This document shows, piece by piece, positions 42,746-54,519 of a stretch of 64,000 nucleotides of DNA. Both the position numbers and the translations under genes were made by a program. A model generated the notes under the pieces. That model was not told the origin of the DNA, did not search any database, and saw only the letters and a program-made list of their open reading frames with translations. The stretch is from Athripsodes cinereus (taxonomy: Eukaryota; Arthropoda; Insecta; Trichoptera; Leptoceridae), in assembly GCA_947579605.1 (NCBI GenBank), contig OX388319.1, positions 620,001 to 684,000 on the forward strand. The letters are read 5' to 3'. The stretch's first letter is position 1. Every line of letters starts with the position of its first letter.

Positions 42746-43300
42746 ATATTTTTTATCAAAAATATTACAAGTCCTGTTAAGTCTTTTATAAGACTTGTCA
42801 ACAGGTTCTTTTTTATATATCCATTGTTATAATATAATACAACATCTCTATAAAATCTATACATATAATACTGCATTATGTGAAACACATCTCTAATAAA
42901 TTTATAATATTGATTACATTGTGTGTTAGGTTTGACAATTTAAAATACCTATACAATATTATGGATTGTATTTATAATATTGAATTTAAGATTTTGTTAT
43001 ATATTCCCAGCCAATAGTAAATGCGATTTATGGCATTTTGCACAAGGGATCGACATTGTGTTATGGGTGGTCATTTGGGTCCTTGCAAAAGGGCAAGGTT
43101 TTTATATTGATAATAATCAGTACCATTGTATTCTGTGGAACAAACCCTCTAAAAATATAATTATTTAACTGGGCAGATGCTTGTGCACACCCTTAGTTTT
43201 GTAGTGTCATCAATTTACATCTATTGTTATTGCGTTACGATGTCGAATATTAAAATTATCTTATTTTGACTACATGCATTGGAATGCAATAATCTAATAT
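42746..43300. other. AT-rich flank of the LTR element
   Basis: The hairpin AAGTCCTGTTAAGTC / GACTTGTCAACAGGT near 42770-42810 is visible. The ORF at 42980-43168 has no recognised domain. Nothing else supported. Confidence 0.35.
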
Positions 43301-43448
43301 TTGATATTGAGGGGAATATTACAGATTCATCAATGTTAGGAATCTATAGGTAGATTCCATATTGTACTTTAGTACTTAATTTAGAATTTATTGCCTAAAT
43401 CACCCCTATTTTCTATATATACCTTGAGGGGAATATTACAGATTCATA

Positions 43449-43516
43449 CTATACTATACTATACCCTCACGCCATGTCCCAAGTGGGGTAGGCAGAGAGA
43501 ACGGAACGCCAAACAG
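43449..43516 (-). mobile_element. RTE-type LINE 3' end inside the LTR
   Basis: (ACTAT)n, ACCCTCACGCCATGTCCCAA, GTGGGGTAGGCAGAGAGAAC, GGAACGCC interrupts the second copy of the LTR segment between GATTCAT and GTTAGGAATC. Confidence 0.75.
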
Positions 43517-44429
43517 GTTAGGAATCTATATGTAGATTCCATATTGTACTTTAGTACCTACTTAATTTAGAATTTATTGCCTAAATCACCCCTATTTTCT
43601 ATATATATCTTACACACAATATGAAACCACACATACTTATTTTGATAGCCTTAGACGCCGGACCCTTGTCTGTCGTCATAGCATAGAATAACCTACCTTG
43701 TACCACCTACCTTTGTAAAATTATACTTGTCTTCTTTAATTTAATTAAAATAATAAAACATCTTGTTTAATTATCCACCAGTGTTGAGCTCGTAACAAAG
43801 TGGTGGCAGCGATAAGGGATTATTAATCTCCAAGTCGTAAAATTATCGTGTAGTGTCTACAAATCACGCTTCAATTAATTAATTAAAATCTCCAATCGCG
43901 CTTAGTAACATCATCAGTCAACCAAAGTCACCTTCCAATCAAGCAACAACATCGCATTGAAGAAAAGGACGCAGCTACACCACAACACACGAGGAGAAGA
44001 GCATTCCAGGTGACACCAGGAAGAAACAGGCAAGCATATAAGCTTTATTCTTGTGATAAAATTGAAACCAGTAAAGCACGACGTAGATTGCACACTACAC
44101 ATAATTGACTGAGAGAAAGAATCCACAACACAACGAGATCAATACCTCTAAGGAGACGTCTGAGGAGGCGCATATCTTGGAAAACTAGGACTCAACACCA
44201 AAGGGGAAGTCAGCGTGTAAGTTCCAGTGCGGCAGAGTCTTTCGACCAGACCGGGAACCTCTACTTGGAGCAGACCACGGATAGGACCAACGCCAGAAGG
44301 ACCGTCATCCTTTTTCCTGTCGTCTTGGTTTCCGTGACCCCCCTGACTTCTACCGAACATCGCAGGAACCCAGGACTTGCCTGATCAACAAGCCTGTTCC
44401 CGCAACATGAAGACAAAGTGTTTTTTGAG

Positions 44430-45701
44430 CAGAGATGTGACGTATTTGAAATAAAAGTATTTAAAATACAAATACAAATTACAAAATACGTATTTGTATT
44501 TTGTATTTCAAATACCTTTTTGTCAGAAGTATTTTGTATTTAATTTGAAATACTTTTTTTGAGTATTTTGTATTTTACACAAAATACTTTTACAAAATAC
44601 CTTTTTATTTGTTTGAAACCAAATTCAGCCATTAATTGATATGCACGTACGCAAGCTTTTTTTGTCAATTTGTTGAATTACAAATACAACGTTTCCATAA
44701 GAGTACTCCATATTTGAGATGTACACACATAAAAATGATGATTGAACTAATTATGCATGACGCCGTTTAATGATCCATGACCATTTCAAGGGCGCTGTAA
44801 TTTCTCCTGAAAGGTAGCGTTTTCAATATTGTCTGCAGGCAATCTGTTTCAGGCAGTTGACGCTGCGAAACTGTTTCTTTTTTCTGCAAATTTAATAGTA
44901 TTTGCCCTTTTGAGTTCAACGAGTTTAAGAAGCTCGCCATCGCCACACATTTTCGTCAGCGGAACAGCTCAGTGGGTGGTGTACTGCCTTGTTGACAGTG
45001 AGACACAGTTTAAACACCACTATCTCTGGGACTCTCAGTTAGTGTAGTAGACTTCTTAGTATTGAAGTTATGTGGTAGATCTTATTCTCTCTGTAAATGA
45101 TCCGGAGGCAACATTAAAAACCATCTGAAGACGATAAGGAAGGGTCTGGAGCAGTCCTGTATATAATATGATGTTACAGTAATCCATACGATTTCAGATT
45201 TGGAGTATCCATTCTGATTTATTTTACAGCCCAAGTTAGGAATTCTTTTACCTGCTTGATACTTAATCCATTTATGACAATTTTCGGAGTCGTCTCATCT
45301 CTTCTAACAACAACTGTACATTTTGTCATGTCTTAATTAATTTTTATGTTGTATTTTGACAGTTCTTCCTAAGACTTGATTCAACTCATCCTCATTGTCT
45401 GCAAGCAATGCTATATCGAATCATGTCAACCCTTTTTCCATTTATGTATACTTTTGTCCAGTTATTCATTCACCAATGGCTTAAATATTGAAAACCTTTG
45501 TCTTAAACCTTGTTCGACTATTTGTAAAAAGTATTTTAAAAAGGTATTTTAAAAAAGTATTTTGAAAATACGTATTTTGTATTTTGTATTTCAATACCAT
45601 TTTGAAAAAGTATTTAGTATTTTGTATTTGAAATACAAAAATTCAAAAGTATTTGTATTTTGTATTTAAATACTTTTTTGAAAGTATTTTGCACATCTCT
45701 G
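44430..45701 (-). mobile_element. hAT-like element with LINE cargo, copy D (perfect duplication)
   Basis: CAGAGATGTG (44430) to CACATCTCTG (45701), flanked by exact TTTTTGAG (44422-44429, 45702-45709). AAATAC/GTATTT-rich ends of roughly 170 and 170 bp. Minus-strand cargo: an RTE-like piece (AACAAGGTTTAAGACAAAGG onward) and a CR1-like C-terminus and UTR (to about 44760). Same organisation as copy A. Confidence 0.92.
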
Positions 45702-45959
45702 TTTTTGAGGTAGGTGGATACACATTGGTTAAATTTTGTGCATACACCTTGGATATTATCAATTAATTTCAATCTTGGATATAATTTTAATTTAATTTTG
45801 GATATAATTGTGAACATTCCCTTTCAATTTTTTTTCTCAATTGTAAATTTAATTTTATAATTTAATACATCAAAAATATTAACTCAAGTATTATTTCTTT
45901 GAAGGATAATTATTATCTTGATATTTAATTTCTTAAATTGATAAGTACCCTATCAATAG

Positions 45960-46110
45960 TAAATTTTCAATAATGCATTTATTTAAACCTTATTAAATTG
46001 CATTTATTAAACTCATTTAAACTGTTTTGTTTACAATTGTATTTTGATATGCATTTATTGAAACCTTATAAAATTGAATTTATTAAACTCATTTAATTGT
46101 TTTTTATTTA
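45960..46110. repeat. Imperfect tandem repeat in the leader
   Basis: GCATTTATTTAAACCTTATT ... AAACTCATTTAA recurs as GCATTTATTGAAACCTTATA ... AAACTCATTTAA about 80 bp later. Confidence 0.6.
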
Positions 46111-46494
46111 AAATACTTGAACTGCTTTAAATAATAATTGTATTTTGATATTGCACATGTATTTTATATTACATAATTAGGGTTGTTCATTTTTAAATAA
46201 TTGCTCGTATTCGAATATGTACTTATTTATAATTGATTTTGCTATTGCAACTTGAATACGTGATTTATTTCTGTAAAGTCATGCATAATATAACTGATTG
46301 CATTCTTCTTAATGAAAACATATATTTTATTCTTTGAGTTTAATCTCAAAAATTGATATCATTTTATTGAGTTTTGATTTATACTAATATTATGCATAAT
46401 AGTTCTACTAGATGTTTTCATAAGACCTTTGTCTATTATTTCTAGTAGAAATTTCGTAAACAAATAATTAAAATAATAAAACTTAATAAAGTTT

Positions 46495-47045
46495 TCGGGT
46501 ATCCCTGTGTTAGTAGCAAATCTATAAAATAATATTACTACTACACTAGTTGGGTATAAATTCCCATATTTAATACTTTTGTCGGTATCAGGCCTGCGAA
46601 ATACTTGCAGAATCCTGTGTTGTGCAAATTGACGGGTATCAATTCCCTGTGTTAATAGTAATTCTATAAATTAAAATTACTACTACACTAGTTGGGTATA
46701 AATTCCCATATTTAATACTTTTTGTCGGTATCAGGTCTGTAAAATACTTGATTAAAAATCCTGTGCTGTGCAAATTGACGGGTATAAATTCCCTGTGCAA
46801 GTTTTAGGTATGTAAAATACTTGTTAAAAATCCTATACTGCACTAGTTGGGTATAGATTCCCTTATTTTTATATTGGTATCAAGAAAAATATACTTGAAC
46901 CAATCCCGGGTTATATTTTATTAAATGTACGTACATGCTTTTTATGATTGGTAGATAGATCTCTGTAAAATACTTTACCAATACGACTGGTATTGATTCT
47001 GTAAAATACTTGATATACTCAGTCATCAGGTATAAATTCCTGGAT
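46495..47045. repeat. Imperfect tandem repeats in the gypsy-like leader
   Basis: Units with CACTAGTTGGGTATAAATTC, CGGTATCAGGCCTGCGAAAT, CTGTGTTGTGCAAATTGACG recur at intervals of about 140-150 bp, at first closely and then decaying. Non-coding; they may be regulatory or recombinational, and this is not known. Confidence 0.75.
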
Positions 47046-47439
47046 GTATAGTTAGATTATTAAATAGGATAATTAATTGATATATTTTATTACTAAAGAT
47101 TTCAAAAAACAATTAATATTAAATTTGTATCTTATAATTAATCGATAAAAAAAATATTACTATAAATAAATGCAATCGCGAAATAATAGGGTGTATATTC
47201 CCGTAATTGAATAAAAAAAAAGAGGGTAATTGAATACCTAATAACTTTATTATATTGTATGATCGATTAATTATTAAGACGAACTTATCGCTAAATTTCA
47301 TCGTGATACGAATATCTGTATCTGTACTTCTCTCTGATAAATTATACTTATCGATTCTGTTGTCTCGCCAATTTTTGAATTCTAACTATATCTATTAATT
47401 TCGTGTAACAAATAAAATTAAAATATTGTAATTGCCAAA

Positions 47440-47563
47440 ATGAGTAATCCAATATTTGAGAGTATGTCGGATGATAAAGATTGCGATCATTCGGACTCCG
47501 AAATGGTTACACCAGGGAAAGAGGTTACTTATAGCCTATCGACACTATTTAGGTGGATAGATA
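47440..47563 (+). pseudogene. gag N-terminus, split by SINE
   Basis: ATG at 47440 opens MSNPIFESMSDDKDCDHSDS, EMVTPGKEVTYSLSTLFRWI, D; the frame resumes as TYDGSRIKLNEF after the SINE. It is the N-terminal part of the capsid polyprotein. Confidence 0.75.
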
Positions 47564-47724
47564 GGGTTCGTCGGTAGCCTGGAGGTAGAGTCTCGGCCTT
47601 CAGAACAAGGGGTCCGTGGTTCGATCCCAGGTGCCGGCAAACTCCCCTTTCACGGCACAAGCTTTTAGCTTAGTGTGAAAGGTGTATGAGGTTGTATTTG
47701 GGTTTATAACAAAATCCAGATACA

Positions 47725-47783
<59 letters not shown>
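47564..47783 (+). mobile_element. tRNA-derived SINE with 53-nt poly(A), inserted in gag
   Basis: GGTAGCCTGGAGGTAGAGTC, GTGGTTCGATCCCAGGTGCC (B box), CAAACTCCCCTTTCACGGCA, then A at 47731-47783. The flanks GATA / GATA and the resumed gag frame mark a clean insertion. The long pure poly(A) suggests a young copy. Confidence 0.9.
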
Positions 47784-47785
<2 letters not shown>

Positions 47786-48629
47786 TACATATGACGGGTC
47801 GCGTATTAAACTCAATGAGTTCATTACCAATACTGATGCAGCATTCCAACTTGCATCAGAAGAACAATACCCTGTCTTATTGGCATACGCCAGAAAACAG
47901 CTCACGGGAAGAGCAAAGGTTATGGTCTCTATAAAGGTAACACCAACCTGGGAAAGTCTGAAAGAAATCCTGAAGGATTATTTTTCACCAGTGCGTTCTC
48001 TAGACGAGTTAATTCTCGAAGCACAAACTATGAAACAATTGCCAAGCGAAACTATAACCGAATTTACTCTGCGATTAGATATGTTGGATAATTTATTAGT
48101 TAATGCAATTAACTACGAGTGCAATTACCCAGCAGGTAGAACCGGCATGCTAATGATGAAAGACAATATATGTCTTCGTGCATTCGTTAGTGGTGTTTCG
48201 TCACAATTCAGGCAAATGCTTACAATTCGAGAACCAAAAACATATTTAGAGGCGTCTGTTTTCTGCCAAAGAGTAGAAAATGAATCAAAAATTCAAAATG
48301 ATAGGGAAAATTTGCAGAAGAAAACTGTAAATTGCGCATTTTGCAAGCGGACAGGACATTCGCAAACAAATTGCTATAAAAAACTGAATGAATCAACAAA
48401 CGAAAAAAATAATGAAAATTCTTTTAATAATTCTACCAATGCACGAAAGGTTATGTTTACCAAACAAACCAAGGGAAAAAATGTAAACAATTCTAAACTT
48501 TTCTGCAAATGGTGTAAAAGGGAAAATCATACGGTTGATAATTGTTTTAAACTTACACACAATATGAAACCACACATACTTATTTTGATAGCCTTAGACG
48601 CCGGACCCTTGTCTGTCGTCATAGCATAG
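47784..48629 (+). pseudogene. gag capsid/nucleocapsid, read-through into LTR
   Basis: The frame continues FITNTDAAFQLASEEQYPVL, then TWESLKEILKDYFSPVRSLD, ICLRAFVSGVSSQFRQMLTI and two zinc knuckles, CAFCKRTGHSQTNC and CKWCKRENHTVDNC (each C-x2-C-x4-H-x4-C). This is a gypsy-type Gag. After KLTHN the frame passes into the 3' LTR copy and stops at 48629. The pol genes are deleted between gag and LTR. Confidence 0.82.
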
Positions 48630-48749
48630 AATAACCTACCTTGTACCACCTACCTTTGTAAAATTATACTTGTCTTCTTTAATTTAATTAAAATAATAAA
48701 ACATCATCTTGTTTTAATTATCCACCAGTGTTGAGCTCGTAACACCATA

Positions 48750-49139
48750 TACAAATATAATTCAATGTTTTGATATTTTACAAAGGTTACAAAATCATTT
48801 TTACATATAAATTATTATTCTAATATATTATCTTCATTCCTTACTTTAAAATATATACATAATATTCCTGACTATAATATGATACTCATTATTATAACTA
48901 GAATACTACAATACTAATATGCTAACATGTCTGAGACTTTACTAGGTAGGTACTATAGGTAGGTACTATTAAACATGCTTATTTATCAACTTATACTTAA
49001 TAAAAATACAGTGTAGTGTTTAAAAATCAACAATTTAACTTAAAAAAACGAAATAAACTGTGGTCTTAATTGCAATTATTCTTGTAATAAAACTTTTAAA
49101 ACTCTTGTTCCTTACAAATCAATCAACTCCCTAATTTAT
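48750..49139 (-). other. Probable 3' UTR of the downstream jockey-like element
   Basis: AT-rich non-coding sequence following (on the minus strand) the stop after NNIDIINAL. Contains GTAGGTACTATAGGTAGGTA. The element's 3' end was not fixed. Confidence 0.35.
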
Positions 49140-52100
49140 TTTATTTTGTATGACAATATTAAATTTTATAAAGCATTTATGATATCAATATTATTTACAG
49201 TCCATTGTTTCATAAGAATCTTTAACTTACCTAGTCTATGGGTATTTTTAATATTTTTTGGTAGCATATTTATTATTTTGGGTATTATAAAATATAGTCT
49301 CGGGTTCTCATACCGTATTTATTATTTACTTTTGGAATTACCAATCCTTCATTATGTGTGTATCTAGTATTATAATTGTGTATTAACTTATTTCTGTATC
49401 TATTGTCCAAAATGTAAGGCAATAAAAATTTGTTTAAAAATATTCCTTTTGAAGTCATTAAGTTATTAGCCCTATATGTATCGTTGGCATTGAAATGACT
49501 ACCTGGAATAGATTTGTAATTAGTTACTATTTTAATAAGTATGTTTTGAAAACTTTGTATTTTATTTAAATTAGTTTTTGTTGTATTTCCCCAGACAGAA
49601 ATTCCATATCGTATTAAAGACTCTGCCAACGATAAATAAATGGTTTTTGTTATACGATTAGGTACAAAATATTTTACTTTATGAAGGCGACCAGCAACTG
49701 ATCTTAACCTATTACATAGTTTACTTATATGTTCGTCCCATTTAAAATTATTATCAATTATTACACCTAAATACTTATATGTTGTTACCTGATCAATATT
49801 TTTACAATTACAATTACATTGAATGTTATTGTGAATGCAGTTATAATCATGTGAAATTATGTAGGGTTTAGTTAACGTAATAGTATGGGGAGTTTTTATA
49901 TGTATCATTTTAGTTTTTTTAGCATTTATTATTAGGCCATAATCATGTGACCATTTAATCAAGTTATTGTAATCATCTTGAAGTAATTTACACGCCACAT
50001 CAATATTTTCATGCGTCATTACTAGTGCAGTATCGTCAGCATAAATAAAATGCTGAGCATTTTTAAAAAGATTTTTAAGCATGGAAACATAAATTAAATA
50101 TAATACTGGTCCTCAAATTGATCCTTGCGGCACACCCGGTTTTATGTATTCTATATCACTAAATGTATTGTTTATTTTAACTATGCATCTGCGATCACTT
50201 AAATAATTTTTGAAAAACAGCAATAATTTACCAGTAATCCCAATTAATTCTAGATACTCTAATAATTTTTCGTGATCGATGGTATCAAAGGCCTTAGAAT
50301 AGTCTATAAAAATAACAAGAACATGTTTTCTTTTGTCCAGTGCGTCATTCACTAGATTTCCAAAATCTTGTAGAAGTGTCTCGGTTCCCTTATTTTCTTG
50401 ATATCCGTATTGCGATGGATCCACAATGTTATTTTTTTCTATGTATTTTTTTAATTGGTTACACACATATTTTTCCAGAATTTTTTCAATAGCTGGTAAA
50501 ATGCTTATTGGTCTATAATTATTCAAGTCATAGTGTTGTCCACCCTTATAGATTGGTCTTAATATTGCGGTTTTTAGTTCTTGAGGTATGTATCCTTCTT
50601 CTATGATTTTGTTGATGAGATGAGTAATAATGGGAGCAATTTTCTCAACATTTTTTTTCAAATCATGCATCCTAATGTTGTCTCTACCCGGTGATTTAGA
50701 GTTTTTCATGTTTTTAATAATGTTTATCATATCGCTGTTGTTTGCAGATCGAAGGAACATAGAGGTATTTTCAGTTACATTAATAAGATCAATATGATGC
50801 ATCGTTTTATGATTACATATGTGAAGAGTTTTGTACACTTTATCAGAAAAATTATCATTAAATTTCTCCAGTATTGTGTCTAATTGATTGTTTTTTAAAA
50901 GATATTTTTGTACAACTTCATCACAACTATTTTTAGTTTTTCTTCCTAAGATAATATTTATTTTATTCCATGTTTTTTTGATGTCACCAAAGCAGCTATT
51001 AAATTTATCTTTATAAAAGTTTGTTTTCGCATTTAATATAAGTTTATTAAGCTCATTTCTAAATCTTTTATATTCTATTTCATATGTTTGATTAGAGGGG
51101 GTATTTTTCCATTTTTTAAATAATACATCCCTTTTTTTAATCTCTTTTAAAAGATCATCTGTCATCCATAAGTTCATTGAACATGGTCTCTTTTTAACTG
51201 GTTTCTTTTCTGTAATTTTGCATTTGGCATAAATTTCTTTAAAGGTTTCTTTTATCCTATTATATAATGCATTTACTGAGTTCTCAGCTAACATACTATT
51301 CCAATCAACTTCTTGAATTAGACGAGAGCATTTATTTTCAGAAATCACATGATTGTCATTAACCTCTACGTCATGTAGCTGATTTTTAGATTTTTTAGTT
51401 TCAAAAGTTACCTTAATTGCAACCATATAGTGATCTGCTATTGCACATTCACTAACACAAGTAATTAAATTATCACTCGAGTATATTTTTTTACCAACCC
51501 TCCTTACGAAAATATGATCAATACATGATATTGTTTTTCTTCCAGCTACCATCACTTCTCTCGTGACGTCATTAATACATTTCACAAACTGATTGTTGAT
51601 AAGCATAATTTCATAATTCATCACAATATTCTCCTGGTCAGATAATAAGTTAATATTTATGTCTCCCATTATCAATACATTCTCATTGTCTTTCATATTA
51701 CTAGTCAATATATCATTTAATTCATTTATATAATGATTTTTATTTAAATTAGGAGGTCTATAAATAGCCAATAAATAGAAGTGGAAATCATCAACACTGT
51801 TATCTTACCACACACCATTTCACTATATTCACTATTACACTCAATTTGTTCAAATTCAATAATAGATTTAATAAACACCATTACACCCCCACCTTGTCTA
51901 TTTGTTCTGCAGAAACAATAAGATTCAAATCCTTCTATTTTATATAGATCTTTACTAAAATAATCTGTTGATGTTTCAGCCAATACGAGCAAATCTATAT
52001 TATCTATATAGTCTTTCATCTGTATAATTAAATGATCCCTATATTTGTTAATTGATCTTATATTAATATGCACAGCTGTAATATCTCCATGTTTACATGG

Positions 52101-52175
52101 GTTCAGTTGAGAGATCCAGTCTTGTAAATTTTCTTCTCTCGTGTATAATACTTCATGATCTAACTCGATTATTTA
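49140..52175 (-). pseudogene. Nearly complete jockey-like LINE: endonuclease + RT
   Basis: Minus strand from about 52175: ELDHEVLYTREENLQDWISQ, HINIRSINKYRDHL, NIDLLVLAETSTDYF; a frameshift near 51760; AIYRPPNLNKNHY, LIMGDININLLSDQ, CIDHIFVRR, ECAIADHYMVAIKV (endonuclease), then NSKSPGRDNIRMHDLKKN, TAILRPIYKG, NNYRPISILPAIEK, QYGYQENKGTETLL, FIDYSKAFDTIDH, KPGVPQGSI, a stop (50110), GPVLYLIYVSML, FIYADDTALV, KYLGVIIDNNFKWDEHI, LAESLIRYGISVWG, and after a frameshift near 49305 PRLYFIIPKIINMLPKNIKN, NNIDIINAL, stop. Three lesions in about 3 kb: a recent death. No ORF1 was seen upstream. Confidence 0.88.
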
Positions 52176-52770
52176 CGAATTATGCCATTATGTCATCAGC
52201 CATCAGTAGGCATATTGAGTAGGTGGCTATATCTTGCTGATTTGCATGCAAATTGCATTTTTCACATTAAACAGATGTTATGTACATATCATAACGATTC
52301 TAGTAATTAGTATATTATGTAGGTACTCTCTAAAAATACCAAACCTTAATTAAGCTAATTTCATTTGAGGAATGTATCTTATAATATTAATAACTTGCAC
52401 ATGCTTGCACAGTTTCCAATTGGATATAACTCTCATTATAAATCAATAATTGTTTTATTATTACATATGTACACATAGGTATCAATAATGATTTAAGAAT
52501 GATAAGAATGTTAAATTTACTTGTACATCATGTTTCATAATAGGATGTAAGTTGTCATTATAAACCAATTTTTTAGTATATAAGTAAATTCTCTCAGAGA
52601 AGCATTACTATCTTTACTGGTGTATCACAGTCTTGTACTTGATAATTGTTATAATATTGACCTATTTTATTCTACGTATTTAACCACATATTGGTTAAAC
52701 TGTACCAAAATTGTATTATTCATTGTATATAGTGATTATAATCTTCTTCTTTCTTGCTTTAAGGCAAAGC
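52176..52770. other. AT-rich interval without recognised gene
   Basis: No ORF, tRNA or clear repeat boundary visible. Confidence 0.4.
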
Positions 52771-52779
52771 ACCCGACTT

Positions 52780-53210
52780 CAGTGGCGTAGCTAGGGGGGG
52801 GGGCAGGGGGGGACATATGTCCCCGGGCGCCATATTAGGGGGCGCCAAAATGAGTATTAAAACTATTTTTTTAATTTTATTTTGATGTAAACTAATGTAT
52901 CCCAAATACGTTTGCAAGATTAAATTTTGGAGCTCCATAAATATCTTCATTACAAACCAGTTTTAGCGCCCCCATTGAGCATTAAGGGGCGCCATTCTAC
53001 TAATAAACAAAATGACACATCCTCAATGCAAGATTGCTGATGGCGTTTTTTTTTAACAAAGATCAGTTCGGGTTCAAATATTATTCTTCATAATGCTTCA
53101 TGCTTCGAAAACGAACCATATAAACCGTAAAATTTCAATAATTTCTTGGGGACTCCGAGAAGGGGCGCAGAATTTGTACCCGGGCGCAGATGACCCTAGC
53201 TACGCCACTG
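52780..53210. mobile_element. hAT non-autonomous element, duplication CCCGACTT
   Basis: Left CAGTGGCGTAGCTAGG (52780), right CCCTAGCTACGCCACTG (to 53210), flanked by exact CCCGACTT (52772-52779, 53211-53218). Interior has GGGCGCC blocks on both sides and no transposase frame. Confidence 0.95.
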
Positions 53211-53428
53211 CCCGACTTCGAGTGATTTATCTCATTACACTATAAACATAATTTTATTGCAATTGTGTTTGCACTTCAAACTGTCCTGACGACTCCATAA
53301 CACAGGGTGTCGATAAAAAAGAGAATAAAATAATACTCGTTCGTTAGGTAAATGTGGACACAACTACATATTATTTACATAGGTAGTATTTAAAAATGTA
53401 ATATTTAACAAGATGCTGCAAGCCAAGC

Positions 53429-53700
53429 GTGCATACCGCGGCATTGCTGTTGCTGGTTGTTGATAAGTTAACTTCATGGCGGTCAGTGCAATTTTTGACG
53501 CGGTGTGGGGTTGACGTGCGTTTTACTCTATTTTATCGCTCTGCGTGTTTTTGTTATTATTTCATCTTACTCCGGGCGGAAGTGTTAAAACAAAACAACG
53601 AAGATTGTGAAGTTATTATTATTTTTGTGCACAATTTTTATTTGAAATAATATGAGTTAGTGTTTAGACAAAGGATTAACTACGTAAAACTACAATAAAG
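53429..53700 (+). other. CpG-richer island, possible promoter or 5' exon
   Basis: A stretch with GCGGCATTGC, ATGGCGGTCAG, TTTTGACGCGGTGTGGGG stands out from the AT-rich surroundings. AAA|GTAAGTTG near 53700 could be a donor. The ORF (MHTAALLLLVVDKL...) has no recognised domain. It could be a retroelement 5' end. Confidence 0.2.
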
Positions 53701-54021
53701 TAAGTTGACACTCTTTTTTGTGGGTGTTTCGCCCAACAGGACGTTTTTTTATGTTAATAATATTATGTCCAAGATTAGTAGTTGTTTTTTGACAAGGTTA
53801 TATTTTTATTTAGTTGTCTTGTCTGATTGTCTGCTATACATAATATTACATATCCGCATAATACTGTATGTAAATAATTTGGTAAATAAATTATTATTGG
53901 TGAACAGCTTTTGTCTCGTGATTTTTAATTATGATGTGTATTTATAACATGATAACATCCCTATATTTATATTCATAATATAAACATGTGTCTGGGATCT
54001 GATAAATTTACCTATGTATGT

Positions 54022-54120
54022 AGGCCAGATGATTTATTCGGCACTGTTGGAGCATCCTTCTCAAGGGCGCGAGAAACTATGTTGGAATAGCGATGTTTTC
54101 AATTTGCTCCTGAACGTTGT
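54022..54120 (-). mobile_element. CR1-like LINE 3' end (minus)
   Basis: TGATTTATTCGGCACTGTTG, CTCAAGGGCGCGAGAAACTA, GTTGGAATAGCGATGTTTTC is the inverse of the 42054-42290 tail. Confidence 0.65.
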
Positions 54121-54153
54121 TGATGATTTTATATAATGTTTAATGATAGTGAC

Positions 54154-54510
54154 ATAATCCATTGGATTGATCTACGAGTTTCGATTTTTTTCTCCATTCT
54201 TCCCTATTTTCTGTCAGTTTCTTAAATTCTACGAATTTGCCACAGTTCATGTCCTTCACTTGATCCTTATGGGTGTATCTTTGTCGGCCTCTACCATTTC
54301 TGCCTTCAGTCTTGCCCTCCGCGATGCTGATGAGCAGGCCTGGGTGCCTGATGTGTCCAATCCGGTTTGCTCGTCTTTGGCCGATTTTTTTTCAGGAGTT
54401 GCCTTCTTTCGCCTACCCTGATTAACACCTTTTCGTTTTCGACATTTTGGATGGATCTTCCACCCGCTTTCACTCTTGCTGATGATCCACGTCTCGCTAC
54501 CATAATATAT
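54154..54510 (-). pseudogene. LINE C-terminal fragment (relative of 57480-57670)
   Basis: The minus strand has SSARVKAGGRSIQNVE, RPKTSKPDWTHQAPRPAHQH, then a decayed counterpart of RDMNCG...VEFKKLTENREEWRKK. This is the tail downstream of RT in an RTE/I-type element. Confidence 0.5.
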
Positions 54511-54519
54511 AGCAGATTA

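Larger units (their letters stand above)
43305..48745 (+). mobile_element. Defective Ty3/gypsy-like LTR retrotransposon, nested insertions
   Basis: The 5' LTR ends GTGTTGAGCTCGTAACA at 43796 and is followed by GTGGTGGCAGCGATAAGGG, a plausible primer-binding and leader region. The LTR 3' part (from CTTACACACAATATGAAACC) is repeated at 48548-48745. Between them lie a long leader, a gag frame and no pol: protease, RT and integrase are absent. The LTR start was not fixed; a 118-bp stretch (GAGGGGAATATTACAGATTC...) is duplicated at 43308 and 43427. Insertions: RTE end 43449-43516, hAT copy D 44430-45701, SINE 47564-47783. Confidence 0.75.
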
